64,000 nucleotides of DNA from Torymus aiolomorphi (taxonomy: Eukaryota; Arthropoda; Insecta; Hymenoptera; Torymidae): contig CM070873.1 in NCBI GenBank assembly GCA_036365515.1, forward strand, positions 69,376,529 through 69,440,528, written 5' to 3'. The notes beneath the pieces were generated by a model. It saw only the letters and a program-made list of their open reading frames with translations. It made no database searches and was not told the DNA's origin. Shown here piece by piece: positions 1 through 11,463 of the stretch. Each line of letters starts with the position of its first letter. Positions within the stretch are counted from its first letter, which is position 1. Both the position numbers and the translations under genes were made by a program.

Positions 1-318
1 TTAAAATATTACGCAACTAGGGCGATAAAGCATTGGCCAATCTAGAACACGCGTTAATTGTCACCCTCGCTTTCGGCTCGGGTGGCTAAAATATGCTCTT
101 GGGTGGCTTTCTCTATACCCGTGTTACATATACTATTGTCCTAGCGGGCTGAAAGTGCAGCTTTTGCTCACGAAGCCCGATTTCCAACCTCGTCAAATAA
201 AAAAATAGCCTTTGGATTGGGTGACAATTTGCATGCAATCTGGGACAGTCTGTACTTTTTTTCCCTAGGCGTGTAATATACTAATTCCCTTTTTCTACTT
301 AATCCGTAGAGAAACCCA
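1..318. other. Gene-free stretch outside the inverted-repeat structure
   Basis: I see no coding sequence or RNA gene here. Positions 66-80 hold a hyphenated palindrome (CTCGC-TTTCG-GCTCG type) of the kind that recurs in several repeat families in this window. Confidence 0.5.
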
Positions 319-1180
319 CACGGAAAAAAAAATAAGACGCGCCTGGTTACAGAAGGTGCGGAACGGATACAGTGCCGTAAGTCCGTAACTGTATTGATGA
401 CAGAATGAAACGGTCGCGGTACGCTATACTTGCACGCGGGACAGTCAAAGACGCGCAACGCCAGCCGTTGAGTGATGAAACGTCGCTCGTTCCAGTGCGC
501 TGGAACGACTGCCATTTCGCAGCCGAGACGCACGCGGTTTCGGGCTGAAACAACAGCGCATTGCTAAAGTTGCGTGCGATGACGTTTCGAGGCCGAACGC
601 GCCCGGTTCGCGCGCTGAACTCGAGTGGTTTTCGCACGCTGAAACCACTACTGTTAAACAGCCGAGACTCGCGCGGTTTCGGGCCGAAGCGACAGCGCAT
701 CGGTAAAGTTGCATGCGATGGCGTTACGAGGCCGAACGCACCCGGTTCGCGCGCTGAACTCGGGTAGTTTCGGCTCGCTGAAGCCACTGCCGTTCCACAG
801 CCGAGACGCGCGCGGTTTCGGGCTCAAACGACAGCACATTGCTAAAGTTGCGTGCGATGGGGTTTCAGTCCGAAACCATGCGCTTCTTGGCTGGAAAACT
901 GATTTGAACTATTTTATGTCTCAGCATTAAGCTGAGACGCGCACGGATTCCATTATGCAGCACATTATTGCTACTTGCAAAACCACTGGACAATTGATCT
1001 ATATATATGGGAGTCTTTTTCCTTTTTTTTCACGTCAACGAAAGTACTTTCATGAATTTTTCTTTTTAAATTTCGTTCAACTCGACACTGATTGTTTTTC
1101 GTCATTAAACAGAGATGCTTTTGCTCTGTAATCATTAAAGAGATGACCAATACATGTATATTCTAATGGTTTATTTGGAA
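319..1180 (+). repeat. Left arm of a 5.5-kb inverted-repeat structure
   Basis: This ~862-bp segment is repeated in inverted orientation at 5121-5861. The outer edges match from CACGG (319) inward and from CCGTG (5861) inward, with no match beyond. The arm has a GC-rich outer half made of a 139-bp tandem unit and an AT-rich inner half ending near the sequence GGTTTATTTGGAAG. It is longer than the right arm by about one 139-bp unit. I do not recognise the family; long arms enclosing unrelated sequence suggest a foldback-type element or a local inverted duplication. Open frames in the arm are by-products of the GC-rich repeat. Confidence 0.85.
522..897 (+). repeat. 139-bp GC-rich tandem repeat, ~2.7 copies
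   Basis: Units start at 522, 661 and 800, exactly 139 bp apart, each with GCCGAGAC, then a GCGCGGTTTCGGG-like segment and a TTGCRTGCGATG segment. The third unit is partial. The inverted copy in the right arm (about 5440-5650) holds about one unit fewer, so copy number changed after the arms duplicated. Confidence 0.85.
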
Positions 1181-1259
1181 GATAATCTTATACTCAGTGT
1201 ACTGGTATGGTATAGCCGAATGCTTGTATGAACCTAAATTCGTTATACTAGTAGTATTC

Positions 1260-1476
1260 CCCGTAGGAAAAAGTTTTGTGCACAAATAAAATTTGTGCAT
1301 AAATTTGTGCATAATTTAAAAATTGTGCATACATTTGTATATAAATGCATGCACACGTGCACACGAAAACCGTGCACGAATTTGTGCATAAACATATGCA
1401 CAATTATTAAATTATGCACAAATTTATGCACAAATTTTATTTGTGCACAAAACTTATGCATACTTTTTCCTACGGG
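1260..1476. mobile_element. 217-bp palindromic MITE with 12-bp-periodic interior
   Basis: The ends are CCCGTAGGAAAAAGT at 1260 and its complement ending CCTACGGG at 1476. The dinucleotide TC flanks both sides (1258-1259 and 1477-1478), as expected of a 2-bp target duplication. The interior is an imperfect palindrome built of degenerate 12-bp units such as TGTGCATAAATT on the left and ATGCACAAATTT, repeated twice in tandem, on the right. It has no coding capacity. The terminus resembles that of the 36082-36588 element. Confidence 0.7.
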
Positions 1477-2825
1477 TCGCTCCACATGTAGTGAAACAGG
1501 GTTTCCAAAAGTAATTTGTAGATCACCCTTGATTCGTTCACAGATTCCGCTATATACAATCGATTATTATCTGTAAAATTATTAGCCGGTTGCATGGAAA
1601 CGTAAAAAATAATTTTCAATCAAACAATTTATATTCGTCACATTAAAAGAATAACCATAAAAATCTTAACATTATATTCGCTTTATAAATAATTACTTCT
1701 TTTTTAGAAAATAGTGTAGTTGCACTGCAGGAGTGCCGTTACTTTTCAAAAAAATTGTCGTTACACTACTTGTGACGCTATACGATTTTTGGACGATAAT
1801 GGCACTGCTTTCATCAAATAGTGCGACTACACGGCTCTCAAGACATAAATATTTTTGCCGCAAAAATACTGTTTTTATGAGTGTACAAGTCGCAAGCATC
1901 ACTTACGACTTGCAGATCATCCACTTCTTATCGCTGAGTCTAATTTTTTTAATTCGAAAAGACATACCATACAAATTTTAATTTCATTGTTTTTGAAAGT
2001 AGTGCAACTACTTTATGCAAATAGTACTATCACCTTTTAAAAATCGTGTAGCGCTCTACGCAAATATCGATGCCACGAGTAGGGTACAATTTTTTGTAAA
2101 GTAGCACTACTACAATAAATTTTATTTGTAGTTGCACTACTTGTACCGCCGCTATTCGTGTAGCAAAATATGTTGCGGTAGCGCAAGTTCGGATTTGCCT
2201 AACACTGATTTTCGATAAAACTTTACTGATATCAGTATAAAACATTTATACACGAATTTTCAAAAGAATGTATAATGCTTTCAATGTATATTCAAGTACT
2301 TTTTATATCAATAATTCAAACGTTCGCGCTTTCGCAATACACCATCATCACGTGATCATTTTAATCTACCAATAACAACGATCTGAGTCTTAAAGTATCT
2401 TCTTTAGTAAGGAAAACAATCATATAAGGTAAGTTAGTGCAGGTAAGTTGGTCTAATTTTCAGTTCTATGAAAATTAAATTCGATTCCTTTTTAATCATA
2501 ACATCGCAGTATCTACTTTTTACGAGTCAATGGACTTGCAAAACAAGATATAGTATTTTGTTTCCATAAATGGCAAACATTTTTACATAATTTGATTCCC
2601 GGAAACTGAATAGATCCACGATCTATATACTAAATTTTTCATAAATCTTGGAAAATAACAATGCTTTGTAACCAAAATTTTTAAAGTAAAGGGAAATTCA
2701 AACTATCCCGTAAAATAATGCATATTATAACAATTTTAGTAGACTACTCATTACTATTGTACGAAAAAATTTTTGACTAATAATAATCATGATTAACTAT
2801 TAAAAAAAGGCAAAAAATTAATTGA
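1477..2825. other. Gene-free AT-rich stretch
   Basis: I see no gene. Short words such as TAGTGCAACTAC and its complement recur between about 1715 and 2160, hinting at a decayed palindromic repeat, but I could not define ends. Confidence 0.45.
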
Positions 2826-3012
2826 ATGTGTAAAATTTATGTAAAATTCATACAAAACACGTATAAAACTTGTATAAATTGTATACAAAATTTGTATCAA
2901 GTGTATCAAATTTTTACAAATTTTTTCCGAAAAAATGCATATAAAGTTTATACAAGTTTTGTACATATTCTTAGACAAATTTCATATATATTTTGTACAA
3001 AATATGTATGTT
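2826..3012. repeat. Degenerate 12-bp-periodic palindromic array
   Basis: Words of the type AAACTTGTATAA recur at 12-bp steps, and the left half is an imperfect inverted copy of the right half (a GTATAAAACTTGTATAAA-like segment against a TTTATACAAGTTTTGTAC segment). The sequence just after it, TTTTCAGTAG at about 3013, resembles the inner end of the 36082-36588 MITE. No clear left terminus is visible. Confidence 0.55.
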
Positions 3013-3656
3013 TTCAGTAGCGACCTGTATTTTACAAAATTCTGCACAAATATGACCAATATTTAACAATTTCCATTTATTGACTGTCTGAAAGAGTAAA
3101 TTGGTAACATGTAAACAGTCGAGTGCGTAACGCGTAAGTCGACAGTAACGCTTGATAGGTACAGAGAAAAATATTTGTGTTTAAAAATTCTTAAAAACTC
3201 GCTGAATGTGTCAGAATCCGACTATGAACTGAAGCCACAATCAGCCTTGCGATGCGAAATTTCTTTGCAATCAAAAAACGGAAGGAATCGTCAATTTTCC
3301 AATAATTATAAAAATAATAGCACATCGTGGATCCATTTTAACAAGATATTTTTTAACAAGATTATATATATATATATTTACATCTATCGACTTGTACAAA
3401 AAAAAAAAACCATAATAGTTAGATGCTACGCTCAAAAACAAATGGTAAACGAATTCAATTTTTATGTAGCTAAAAATTGGACCAACTTACCTTGCAAGAC
3501 ACCCCATCCAATTAAATATTGTTGCTTCTGAAGCCGGTATTGCAAATGACTCGTCAGGTCGACAATTTTATAGAAAGTCAAAAAATAAAGGATTTTCAAA
3601 TGCGTGTCGATGAGAACAACTATTAATTTGTAGTCAGAGGTGAAAATTGACGTCCA
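3013..3656. other. Gene-free stretch before the Penelope-like remnant
   Basis: AT-rich, with a short TA run near 3363-3380. An open frame across 3175-3531 has low-complexity composition and no recognisable domain, so I do not call it a gene. Confidence 0.4.
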
Positions 3657-4372
3657 GTGCGCGCTCAGCAAGGGAAAATAAGAAAAGCAATTAAAATTTC
3701 ACATATCTCATTCCATAAAGATAATTTAAAAATAATAAAATCCTTTCTTATTCAAAACGACTATCCTCCTACATTCATTGAAAAATATATTAAAAAACGT
3801 CTGCACTCTTATAATAATAGTCAATTCTTAAATTATAATAAACAAGATTACCGCAATAAGACCTTAGTCATTCCATACATAAAAGACTTAAATAAAAAAT
3901 TATGCAGCACTATGAAAGATGTCAAAAACCTACAAACAATCAGTAACAACATAAATAAGCTTAAATTTACTAGACTCGGAAAAGATAAACTAGATCCGCT
4001 CGAAACTGCATCTGTCGTTTATAAAATAAACTGCAAAGATTGCGATGCCTCTTACGTAGGCACCTCAAAAAGGAAGTTAAACAGACGTGTATACGAACAC
4101 AAATATGCGGTCTCAAAATCGTTAACGACCTCCGCACTCTCAGAGCACGTTAAAAAACTGGACATAAAATAGATTTTGAGCATACACACATAATAGACAC
4201 CGAAACAAACTTCCGTAAACGCACTTTTTCAGAAATGTTGCACATACACTCGCAAAATAACAGCCTAAATCGAATGGACGACACTAAGAATCTCAAGTAC
4301 ATTTATAAAAAATCCGTTGAAACAACCAATAGACACTTCTGCAATAACGAAAATAACAATAAACGCTGTTAG
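3657..4372 (+). pseudogene. Penelope-like element: C-terminal GIY-YIG endonuclease fragment
   Basis: The reading frame is open from about 3657 and carries the C-terminal end of a Penelope-like retroelement polyprotein. The part visible is the linker plus GIY-YIG nuclease: VVYKINC, then CKDC, ASYVGTSKR (YVG in place of YIG), the conserved arginine, and EHK. The paired cysteines before YVG are typical of the family. The frame stops at 4170, but a shift at about 4172 continues the homologous tail (DFEHTHII to NNKRC) to a stop at 4370-4372, so one base has been lost. The reverse transcriptase domain is missing, which is usual for 5'-truncated copies. The remnant lies inside the inverted repeats at 319-1180 and 5121-5861 and is followed by a hammerhead-like motif at 4831-4875. 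Confidence 0.8.
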
Positions 4373-4830
4373 TCGTAAGATCTCCAGTACGCTACCTGTT
4401 GGCGCGCTCCCTCTCCTCTCACTCTCAGAATTTGAATTTGCGAAAATTAACGTCCCCCCTGTAGGTATATAAACCCCAGAAATTTCACATTTCTCTCAAT
4501 GTCAAAAAATGGGACTCCAGAGTGCAGGATGGGTAAGAGCTCTAGCTGTTTATTGTTATATTCGTATAGAATTTTAATTTTCGTTAACTTAAAATAAAAT
4601 TTTCAAACTCGAAATTTTTTTCAAAATGTTCTAGTTAAATAAAATCCGCTCACAGATGTTGCACTATGTGCTATATCAATACTTGATCGACGTCACCTAT
4701 GTTTGTCTACGAACCATGGTGTAAACTTTCGTTAATTTATTAGGTCAGTAAATTGGCAAAAAAAGTGTTAATGGGTTCTTTTGCTTAAAATATTCTGTAT
4801 ATATGTTTTAACTATGTTTTTTTCCCTTTT
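4373..4830 (+). other. 3' untranslated part of the Penelope-like remnant
   Basis: No open frame. This AT-rich stretch links the GIY-YIG fragment to the hammerhead-like motif and probably belongs to the same insertion. I see no terminator or long repeat. Confidence 0.45.
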
Positions 4831-4875
4831 TAGCCCTGATGAAGGTATTAATATCAATACCGAAACGTCGGCCAA
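4831..4875 (+). ncRNA. Hammerhead-ribozyme-like motif of the Penelope-like element
   Basis: The core CTGATGA (4836-4842) is followed by a 6-bp stem II (GGTATT 4844-4849 with AATACC 4856-4861, 6-nt loop), then GAA (4862-4864), a self-complementary ACGT (4865-4868) that can act as a minimal or dimer-forming stem III, C as the cleavage-site H17 (4869), and GGC (4870-4872) pairing with GCC (4833-4835) as stem I. Stem I extends by two A-T pairs beyond one mismatch. Minimal type I hammerheads with a very short stem III are known from Penelope-like elements, which supports the call. One extra A (4843) between the core and stem II departs from the consensus and may weaken activity. Confidence 0.6.
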
Positions 4876-5120
4876 TAAACTAAGTTTTAAATGAATTTTT
4901 CTTGGTTCCTCGTTGATCGTTTTATTGCAACCTCCTTCAGAAAATAAGAAAAGCCCAAAAATTTATTTTTTGCTCTCAGTATTGCTGAAGGCAAATATTT
5001 TGAAGAAATACGCATTCGGCAAAGGAAAAATGTATCGCTGAATTATTCATTAATAAAAACAGTATTGATTTACGTGATAAATGTTTTATTGTAATAAAAA
5101 AAGTTTACGTAGTCAATAAT
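4876..5120. other. Gene-free stretch between ribozyme motif and right arm
   Basis: AT-rich, no gene or defined repeat seen. The 3' end of the Penelope-like insertion probably lies here, but I cannot place it. Confidence 0.35.
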
Positions 5121-5861
5121 TTCAAATAAAACATTGGAATATACAAGTATTGGTCATCTCTTTAATGATTACAGAGCAAAAGTGCATCTCTGTTTATTAA
5201 ATGACGAAAAACAATAAGTGTCGAGTTGAACGAAATTTAAAAAGAAAAATTCATGAAAGTACTTTCGTTGGCGTGAAAAAAAAGGAAAAAGAGACTCCCA
5301 CATATAGATCAATTGTCCAGTGGTTTTGCAAGTAGCAATAATGTGCTGCATGATGGAATCCATGCGCGTCTCAGCATCAAAACGCCGTTCGTTCCGTCCA
5401 AATGAGCTCAAACCACCGCCGTTTTCCAGCCAAGAAGCGCGCGGTTTCGGACCGAAACCCCATCGCACGCAACTTTAGCAATGCGCTGTCGTTTGAGCCC
5501 GAAACCGCGCGCGTCTCGGCTGTGGAACGGCAGTGGCTTCAGCGAGCCGAAACCATCCGAGTTCAGCACGCGAACCGGGCGCGTTCGGCCTTGCAACGCT
5601 ATCGTACATAACGTTACCAATGCGCTGTCGTTTCAGCCCGAAACCGCGTGCGCCTCGGCTGCAAAATGACAGCCGTTCCAACGCACTGGAACGAACGGCG
5701 TTTCATCACTCAACGGCTGGCGTTGCGCGCCTTTGACTGCCCCGCGCGCAAGTATAGCGTATCGCGACCGTTTCATTCTGTCATCAATACAGTTACGGAC
5801 TACGGCACTGTATCTGATCCGCACCTTCTGCAACCAGGCGCGTCTTATTTTTTTTTCCGTG
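5121..5861 (-). repeat. Right arm of the 5.5-kb inverted-repeat structure
   Basis: Inverted copy of 319-1180, including the GC-rich 139-bp repeat (about one unit fewer) and the outer CCGTG edge. The match to the left arm is strong over the whole length with scattered substitutions. Its open frames mirror those in the left arm and show no domain, so none is called as a gene. Confidence 0.85.
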
Positions 5862-6110
5862 CACATAAAGCTTCTGCGAAGCTGGCACGGTGCACTGTTA
5901 ATCCGTGCTCCTGAGAAAAAGTTGGACGTGAGCGAAAATTCCTGATTTTTCTTTAAAAAAATGTAGAAAAAGATTTAACTAATTGTTAAATCTTTTTATT
6001 ATACTAATTTATTTTATTATAATTATAATATTTTACTATAATATTTTATTATTTTAGTATAATATATTTATTTATTCTAATATATTTAGAACTAAAATAT
6101 TATTAAAAAA
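5862..6110. other. AT-rich stretch with no gene
   Basis: A strongly A+T-biased run of TATTTTA-type words at about 5970-6110. No ORF or structured element is evident. Confidence 0.4.
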
Positions 6111-6221
6111 TGTTTTGCTTCCTCTTACAGGAAGCTTTGTAACGGTGCAAAAAATTTTCGAAAAAAAATGTTCAAAAAGATGTTTAAGGCGATATATGTG
6201 TTTATTAGTTGATTTTGATCA

Positions 6222-6345
6222 TTTATACCACTCTAACCTCAAAATCACAACTTTGGTATGATTTTTCGGCGCTCGTGGTATAAAATACCGTTCTAAACGA
6301 GTGCGGAAGTTGATTCCACACCAGTGTCGAAATGTACTATTTTGT
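6222..6345 (+). repeat. TATACCAC/ATGTACTATTT repeat family, copy 1 (internally deleted)
   Basis: It runs from ATACCACTCTAACCTC through TTCGGCGCTCGTGGTATAAA to GTCGAAATGTACTATTT. Fuller copies occur inverted at 27868-28060 and direct at 50862-51062; this copy lacks their central palindrome around CACGAGCGAAGCGAG. Confidence 0.7.
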
Positions 6346-6354
6346 TTTCGTAGA

Positions 6355-6356
<2 letters not shown>

Positions 6357-6404
<48 letters not shown>
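6357..6404. repeat. (TG)n microsatellite
   Basis: About 23 uninterrupted TG units inside the dispersed repeat at 6113-6550. Confidence 0.95.
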
Positions 6405-6405
<1 letters not shown>

Positions 6406-6550
6406 TTGAACTCTTCATATCTCCGAAACGAATCGACCGATTTTCGTCGGGTAAAGCTTTGTCACGTCCTAAGACACAACACGACTGGGATTGTTAACTC
6501 GATTAAGAGTTACGCTCTTTTTAGGCCGTAGCTACGTTAGCTAATTAACC

Positions 6551-6902
6551 TTGGTTGAGCTTTGAGTTGGAAGTACAAGGCGCTTGTAGTAGTGATTTTA
6601 GATATTTGTTGGTAGGGAATTTTGGAAGGTTAATCAGGACCAACAGGTACGGCACACTTGTCCCTTAAGAACAATTTTGTTGCACTACGTCCCTTGTATG
6701 GATAGGATGTAGGTCACGAGCCCAGGAGTTTAAGGTTTTAGGAAAAAACTAATTTTACCCAATCTCAGGTTATTCTCAGGTTCACCCTTCCCTCTCGAGA
6801 GCTGGTGCTCATAAGCCACTGTGTATTAATTTAATTTACAAGATAGAGAGTAAACACTTGGGCTCCGAGTTAATAAACTAGGTATCATGAATAATTTTCT
6901 TT
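6551..6902. other. Gene-free stretch before the 214-bp array
   Basis: No gene or defined repeat recognised. Confidence 0.35.
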
Positions 6903-7718
6903 AATTTCTTATATATGAATAAATAAATATTTACTTTGTCAAGTCAAATTGCATTAGACTCCTTAAGATGTCTCACTAAATGACTTGTAATTTCGAATAA
7001 AGATGTCACTTAAAATCCTTAAGACCAAGGCCAAGCTTTTATTCAAAATCCAAAGTTAATTATAGATTTATTTTTATTAGTGAATTCGATTATAATTTTC
7101 AATAAATTTTCTCAATAATTTCTTATATATAAATAAATAAATATTTACTTTGTCAAGTCAAATTGCATTAGACTCCTTAAGATGTCTCACTAAATGACTT
7201 GTAATTTCGAATAAAGATGTCACTTAAAATCCTTAAGACCAAGGCCAAGCTTTTATTCAAAATCCAAAGTTAATTATAGATTTATTTTTATTAGTGAATT
7301 CGATTATAATTTTCAATAAATTTTCTCAATAATTTCTTATATATAAATAAATAAATATTTACTTTGTCAAGTCAAATTGCATTAGACTCCTTAAGATGTC
7401 TCACTAAATGACTTGTAATTTCGAATAAAGATGTCACTTAAAATCCTTAAGACCAAGGCCAAGCTTTTATTCAAAATCCAAAGTTAATTATAGATTTATT
7501 TTTATTAGTGAATTCGATTATAATTTTCAATAAATTTTCTCAATAATTTCTTATATATAAATAAATAAATATTTACTTTGTCAAGTCAAATTGCATTAGA
7601 CTCCTTAAGATGTCTCACTAAATGACTTGTAATTTCGAATAAAGATGTCACTTAAAATCCTTAAGACCAAGGCCAAGCTTTTATTCAAAATCCAAAGTTA
7701 ATTATAGATTTATTTTTA
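6903..7718 (+). repeat. 214-bp tandem repeat, ~3.8 nearly identical copies
   Basis: Copies start at 6903, 7117, 7331 and 7545, each exactly 214 bp apart; the last is truncated near 7718. Copies are almost identical (for example TATATGAATA in the first against TATATAAATA in the others). This indicates recent expansion. The unit is noncoding and AT-rich. Confidence 0.95.
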
Positions 7719-7859
7719 TTTTTATTTTCTTTATCTTATCTTATTCACCTTTTTTTTCTTTTGGTTTTTTTTTTTTTAAAGATTTTTGAATAAATGTAAA
7801 ATTCCGAAATTTTGATTTGAATATATTTTTTTTATTTTTGAAAATAATTCTCTCAATAA

Positions 7860-8060
7860 GTGTACAGTATCAATAAAGCTTGTGAATGCTTGTGGTTGTG
7901 CTGCACGTACAATCAACAAAGCTTGTGAGGCTCTTGCTGACTGCTTGGTCAGTTCAGTAAAGCTTGTGAGGCTTGTGGTGAACTGCACCCTGGACCAGTC
8001 AGCAAAGCTTGTGAGGCTTGTAAATCTGACTGACCGGCGAGCAGTGCGCGTTCAGCGTAT
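7860..8060 (+). repeat. Degenerate AAGCTTGTGAGGCTTGTG-type tandem repeat
   Basis: AAAGCTTGTGA-type words occur at about 7877, 7918, 7958 and 8005 with intervening GACTGCTTGGTCAGT-like sequence. An open frame crosses it on the minus strand into 8242, but the repeat content argues that the frame is accidental in part. Confidence 0.55.
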
Positions 8061-8420
8061 TTAAATGCGTTGCTCCTCCTCTTCTTCGGCTGGAAAAGCT
8101 GCGGTGTCAAATCGGGTAGTTGCGTCATTTTGGTGAACGAATCATACGTGATAAGTTCGGCGGCGAGGATGCTTTGCATATCTCGTAATGTTGTGGTGTG
8201 GAAAAGCGGTGTCCAATGATGTGGGGGCGTCATCCCTTCCAAACGTCGATTTCTGTGATAGTGGGGAAGATCCTATGTTTTAACACAGAGAGCGGTAGAG
8301 AGCGGTCCCTTATCCCTTCTCTAGGGTATTTTCCGGCGGCTCGTATCTTCTTTAAAGAGCGAGAGAGAACGCTATATGAGTGACAGAGAAAGAGAGATGA
8401 GAGAGACAGAAGATATTCCT
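8061..8420. other. Mixed stretch, possible decayed coding fragment
   Basis: On the minus strand 8242 to about 8065 reads as a plausible peptide (TPLFHTTTLRDMQ, then KKRRSNAF) before running into the AAGCTTGTGAG repeat. I do not recognise it. It could be a relic exon or chance. Confidence 0.25.
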
Positions 8421-10110
8421 ATCTCCCTCACTCTTCAATTTTGTCACTCTATTTTTGACAGTTTTCTACAGATTGTGTAGAATCATTACAAATCGCAATT
8501 TTACAAATTAGCTATAATTTTAATTCAGTAGATATTTCCGTGACAAGGTATTACAAATTTGAACGGTGGTTATAAGTTGATTAGAAGTAGAGTTACAATG
8601 AATACAAAAATCGTAAAATATAATATGTAATTTTTTTGCAGAAAAATAATTAATATATTTTACACAAACACGAAATTTCATTAAAAATGATAATACTAGA
8701 CAGTTGAGCTTAAAGTTATAAAAGTGTTTACAAAATTGTGATAGATATCGCTATTATTTATTTAACTACGATGTTTTATTTAAAGTTAGCGCAAAAACAT
8801 AAAAATTCCATTTCATGGTTATAACAAATATGGTTTCAGATTATTTCCAATCATAAAATTTATTGTTTTTATATTTTTTTTTTTTGTTTAATTAAATAAT
8901 CATCTCTATAAGGCTTGGATGTGAATATTTGTATTTTATGGAAAATGAAATTGTTATCAGAGTAAAGCTACTAAGATTTCACAAGAAAAATATTAATAAA
9001 CCAATAAAGTTATAGATAAACAATTAGTTTTAAAAATTGAGATTAGGGATTAATATTATATGAAAATGTAGAGAAAATTTATTGCAGTTAAATTGCGTTG
9101 TTAGAAATCAAAAATGTAAAATAGTTAAATAAATATAAGCTTTATAAGTTTTAAAATTGGAAATAATATTCTTAAGCTATAGTACATTGAGTCCCAAAAA
9201 ATGCTGGAAAATGCGTCTCCGCGCAATAAGGCTGACGATATCTATTTTTAGATAAGCCATGTGTGTGGGGCTGTTCGTAACGGTAAAACACCCTCTTTGT
9301 CTCGGCCTTTTTCTATAATAAACAATCTAGATATTCTACCAAGAATTGAATTATTCATCTTACTAAATAATTATGTAGCAAGACATTACAAATTTGAACG
9401 AAAACGCTACGACTATTTTAATGATAGTTATTCGCAATACAAAACTTTACTAACTTAATAATCTAATTTACAATGTAATCATATATGATAATTTATAATA
9501 ACAGTCAATTATCTAAAATAAACTTAAACCTAAATATTTTGTTATCAAAACTTGTTGATTTATATAATATAATAGCTATTACAGTAATTAATTGTTATTT
9601 ATTAATAATTAATTCTGTATATACATGTTGTTAATTAAAAATTATAGTTATCGTTTTTTATTTTTGGTATGAGTGTTTATATGGTAACATAAGGATAAAC
9701 AAACTGTTATTTACGATATAAAAGTTACTAATACTTAAAAATCTAAATTATAATGAGATTGTATTCGATAAAGTTATATATAAAAATAAACACAGTCGGT
9801 AAAAATTAAGCTAGTGGTTAATAAGCTTGTTACTTTACATGATATAGTGGTTATTATAATTATTATTCATTATTAGTTGGTTATAATCCATTTCATGCTT
9901 AAAAGTTGTAGTTGCAAAAGTACAGGTGGTTATTTATTTGTAATTGTTAAAACAATTTTATCTGTAACAGAGAGATATTGCCTAATAATGTAAAATTATG
10001 TTTCCAATGTACAGTATAGGTCGTATATATTCATGATTTGGAAAAGCGCGTCCCCGCGTGGGAAAGCGTCGTATCTATATTTAGTATGAGTCAAGTGTTT
10101 TGCAGCATCA
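8421..10110 (+). repeat. Degenerate direct duplication, offset ~833 bp
   Basis: ATTACAAATTTGAACG occurs near 8552 and near 9385. A TGGAAAATGCGTCTCCGCGC segment near 9202 has a related copy near 10038 (TGGAAAAGCGCGTCCCCGCG). The common offset of about 833 bp points to an old tandem duplication of an AT-rich noncoding unit. Confidence 0.5.
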
Positions 10111-11305
10111 AGATAATGTATCCGCTCGAGCTAAGCGTCCCTTAAAGCCAATTTCACATTTTGAAAGAGTATTTTCGCGCTTAAATATAGTTATCTCAAA
10201 CTGAAAAACATTAATTTATTTATTTGTTAATTAGTTAAAATTTTATTTATTTAAAGAATATTTTGTATAAACCAAATATTTTGCTGTTTGGTGAGTTTCC
10301 TTTATAGAAGTAAGGAAAGGAAACAAAAGAAAAATTATGGGATGAGTTTTATTACTCAGGTATAGAAAATAGTCCTTCAAGAGTGTGGCTTAAAGTAATT
10401 ATTATAATCTTAAATCTATTTTACAAATGTTATATCGTGTAAACTATTCATCCCACGCCTGAACGGTTGCTAGTTAAAGTGTTTTATCGAATGAACAATA
10501 TCTGGTTAAACGCTAACTTAATTTATATATAAAATACTAAAATATTCAGTCGAACATATAAAGGAAAAATTACATTTGGTAATTTATACTTAAGCTATTA
10601 TTTAGAATATACCCTAGTAGAAAATTAGTCATATTTTATAACTATTGTGTTAATACAATCTAGAGTATTTTTTCAATAAAAATCGTGATGCAGGAATTTA
10701 TTATTCAACTAAGAGTTTTACTATTATTCAGATTGGTACACAACTAAGAAATACGAGTAACGTTGTTTAAAATTTCTACTAGAGTAGGTTACTCATTTTA
10801 TATACGAAAAGTAATGATCCTCGGTAAATTATTTCATACTATATTTTATTACGCTCGTGGTTGTAGTTATGATTAGTTACAAATTTTATTTTATTTAAAA
10901 AATAGTATTTGTCCTTTATCACGAAGAAAATAAAGTTTACAGTCCGTTTACTATAAAGTCTAAATATAGCCTTTTAAGGAAAAGGAAATTACAAGATTAA
11001 AAATTCAGAAATTTTAAAGCATGCGCCGCGTCGGTGTTTTATGACAGCTTGAGACTCCGAGAAGCGCAGGTTACATCTACAACCCTTGGTGCAATAGTGT
11101 CGGTAGGTTAATAGGTGTTCAGGGTTATGACTATGGTTCATCGCATAAAAATATATACAAAAAAAAATTTTCCCATCGTAGACGGTTCCGTTACAGCTTA
11201 TTCGCTTTGTCTCGCGGGAAAAGAAAGGTACCCTGATGGATTTGAGTTTTTATTGATTTTCTTTTGTTTTATAACCAAAAAACGATTTTGAATTTTTAGT
11301 TTTTT
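10111..11305. other. Gene-free AT-rich stretch
   Basis: No gene. A short GC-richer patch at 11020-11070 (ATGCGCCGCGTCGG) has no recognisable function. Confidence 0.4.
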
Positions 11306-11307
11306 TT

Positions 11308-11432
11308 ATTTTGCTTCCTCCTAGAGGAAGCTTTGTAATAGTAAAATTTTCAACTTCGTTAAAACTCTCTATAAACATCATTAGAGGTGTTAGAAGTTTG
11401 TTTCACATGATTTTAGAAAATGTCTGTATGGA

Positions 11433-11463
<31 letters not shown>

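Larger units (their letters stand above)
6113..6550 (+). repeat. Dispersed repeat with GGAAGC hairpin and TG microsatellite, copy 1
   Basis: It begins with an imperfect hairpin (GCTTCCTC-TTA-CAGGAAGC, 6117-6135) followed by TTTGTAA, and later carries a (TG)n tract and a segment reading ATCTCCGAAACGAATCGACC. The same layout occurs at 11313 and 62847, so this is a family. No coding capacity is visible. Confidence 0.65.

Noticed and set aside
347..930. Arg-rich frames in the inverted-repeat arms
   Set aside because: Frames appear on both strands and in both arms because of the GC-rich 139-bp repeat.
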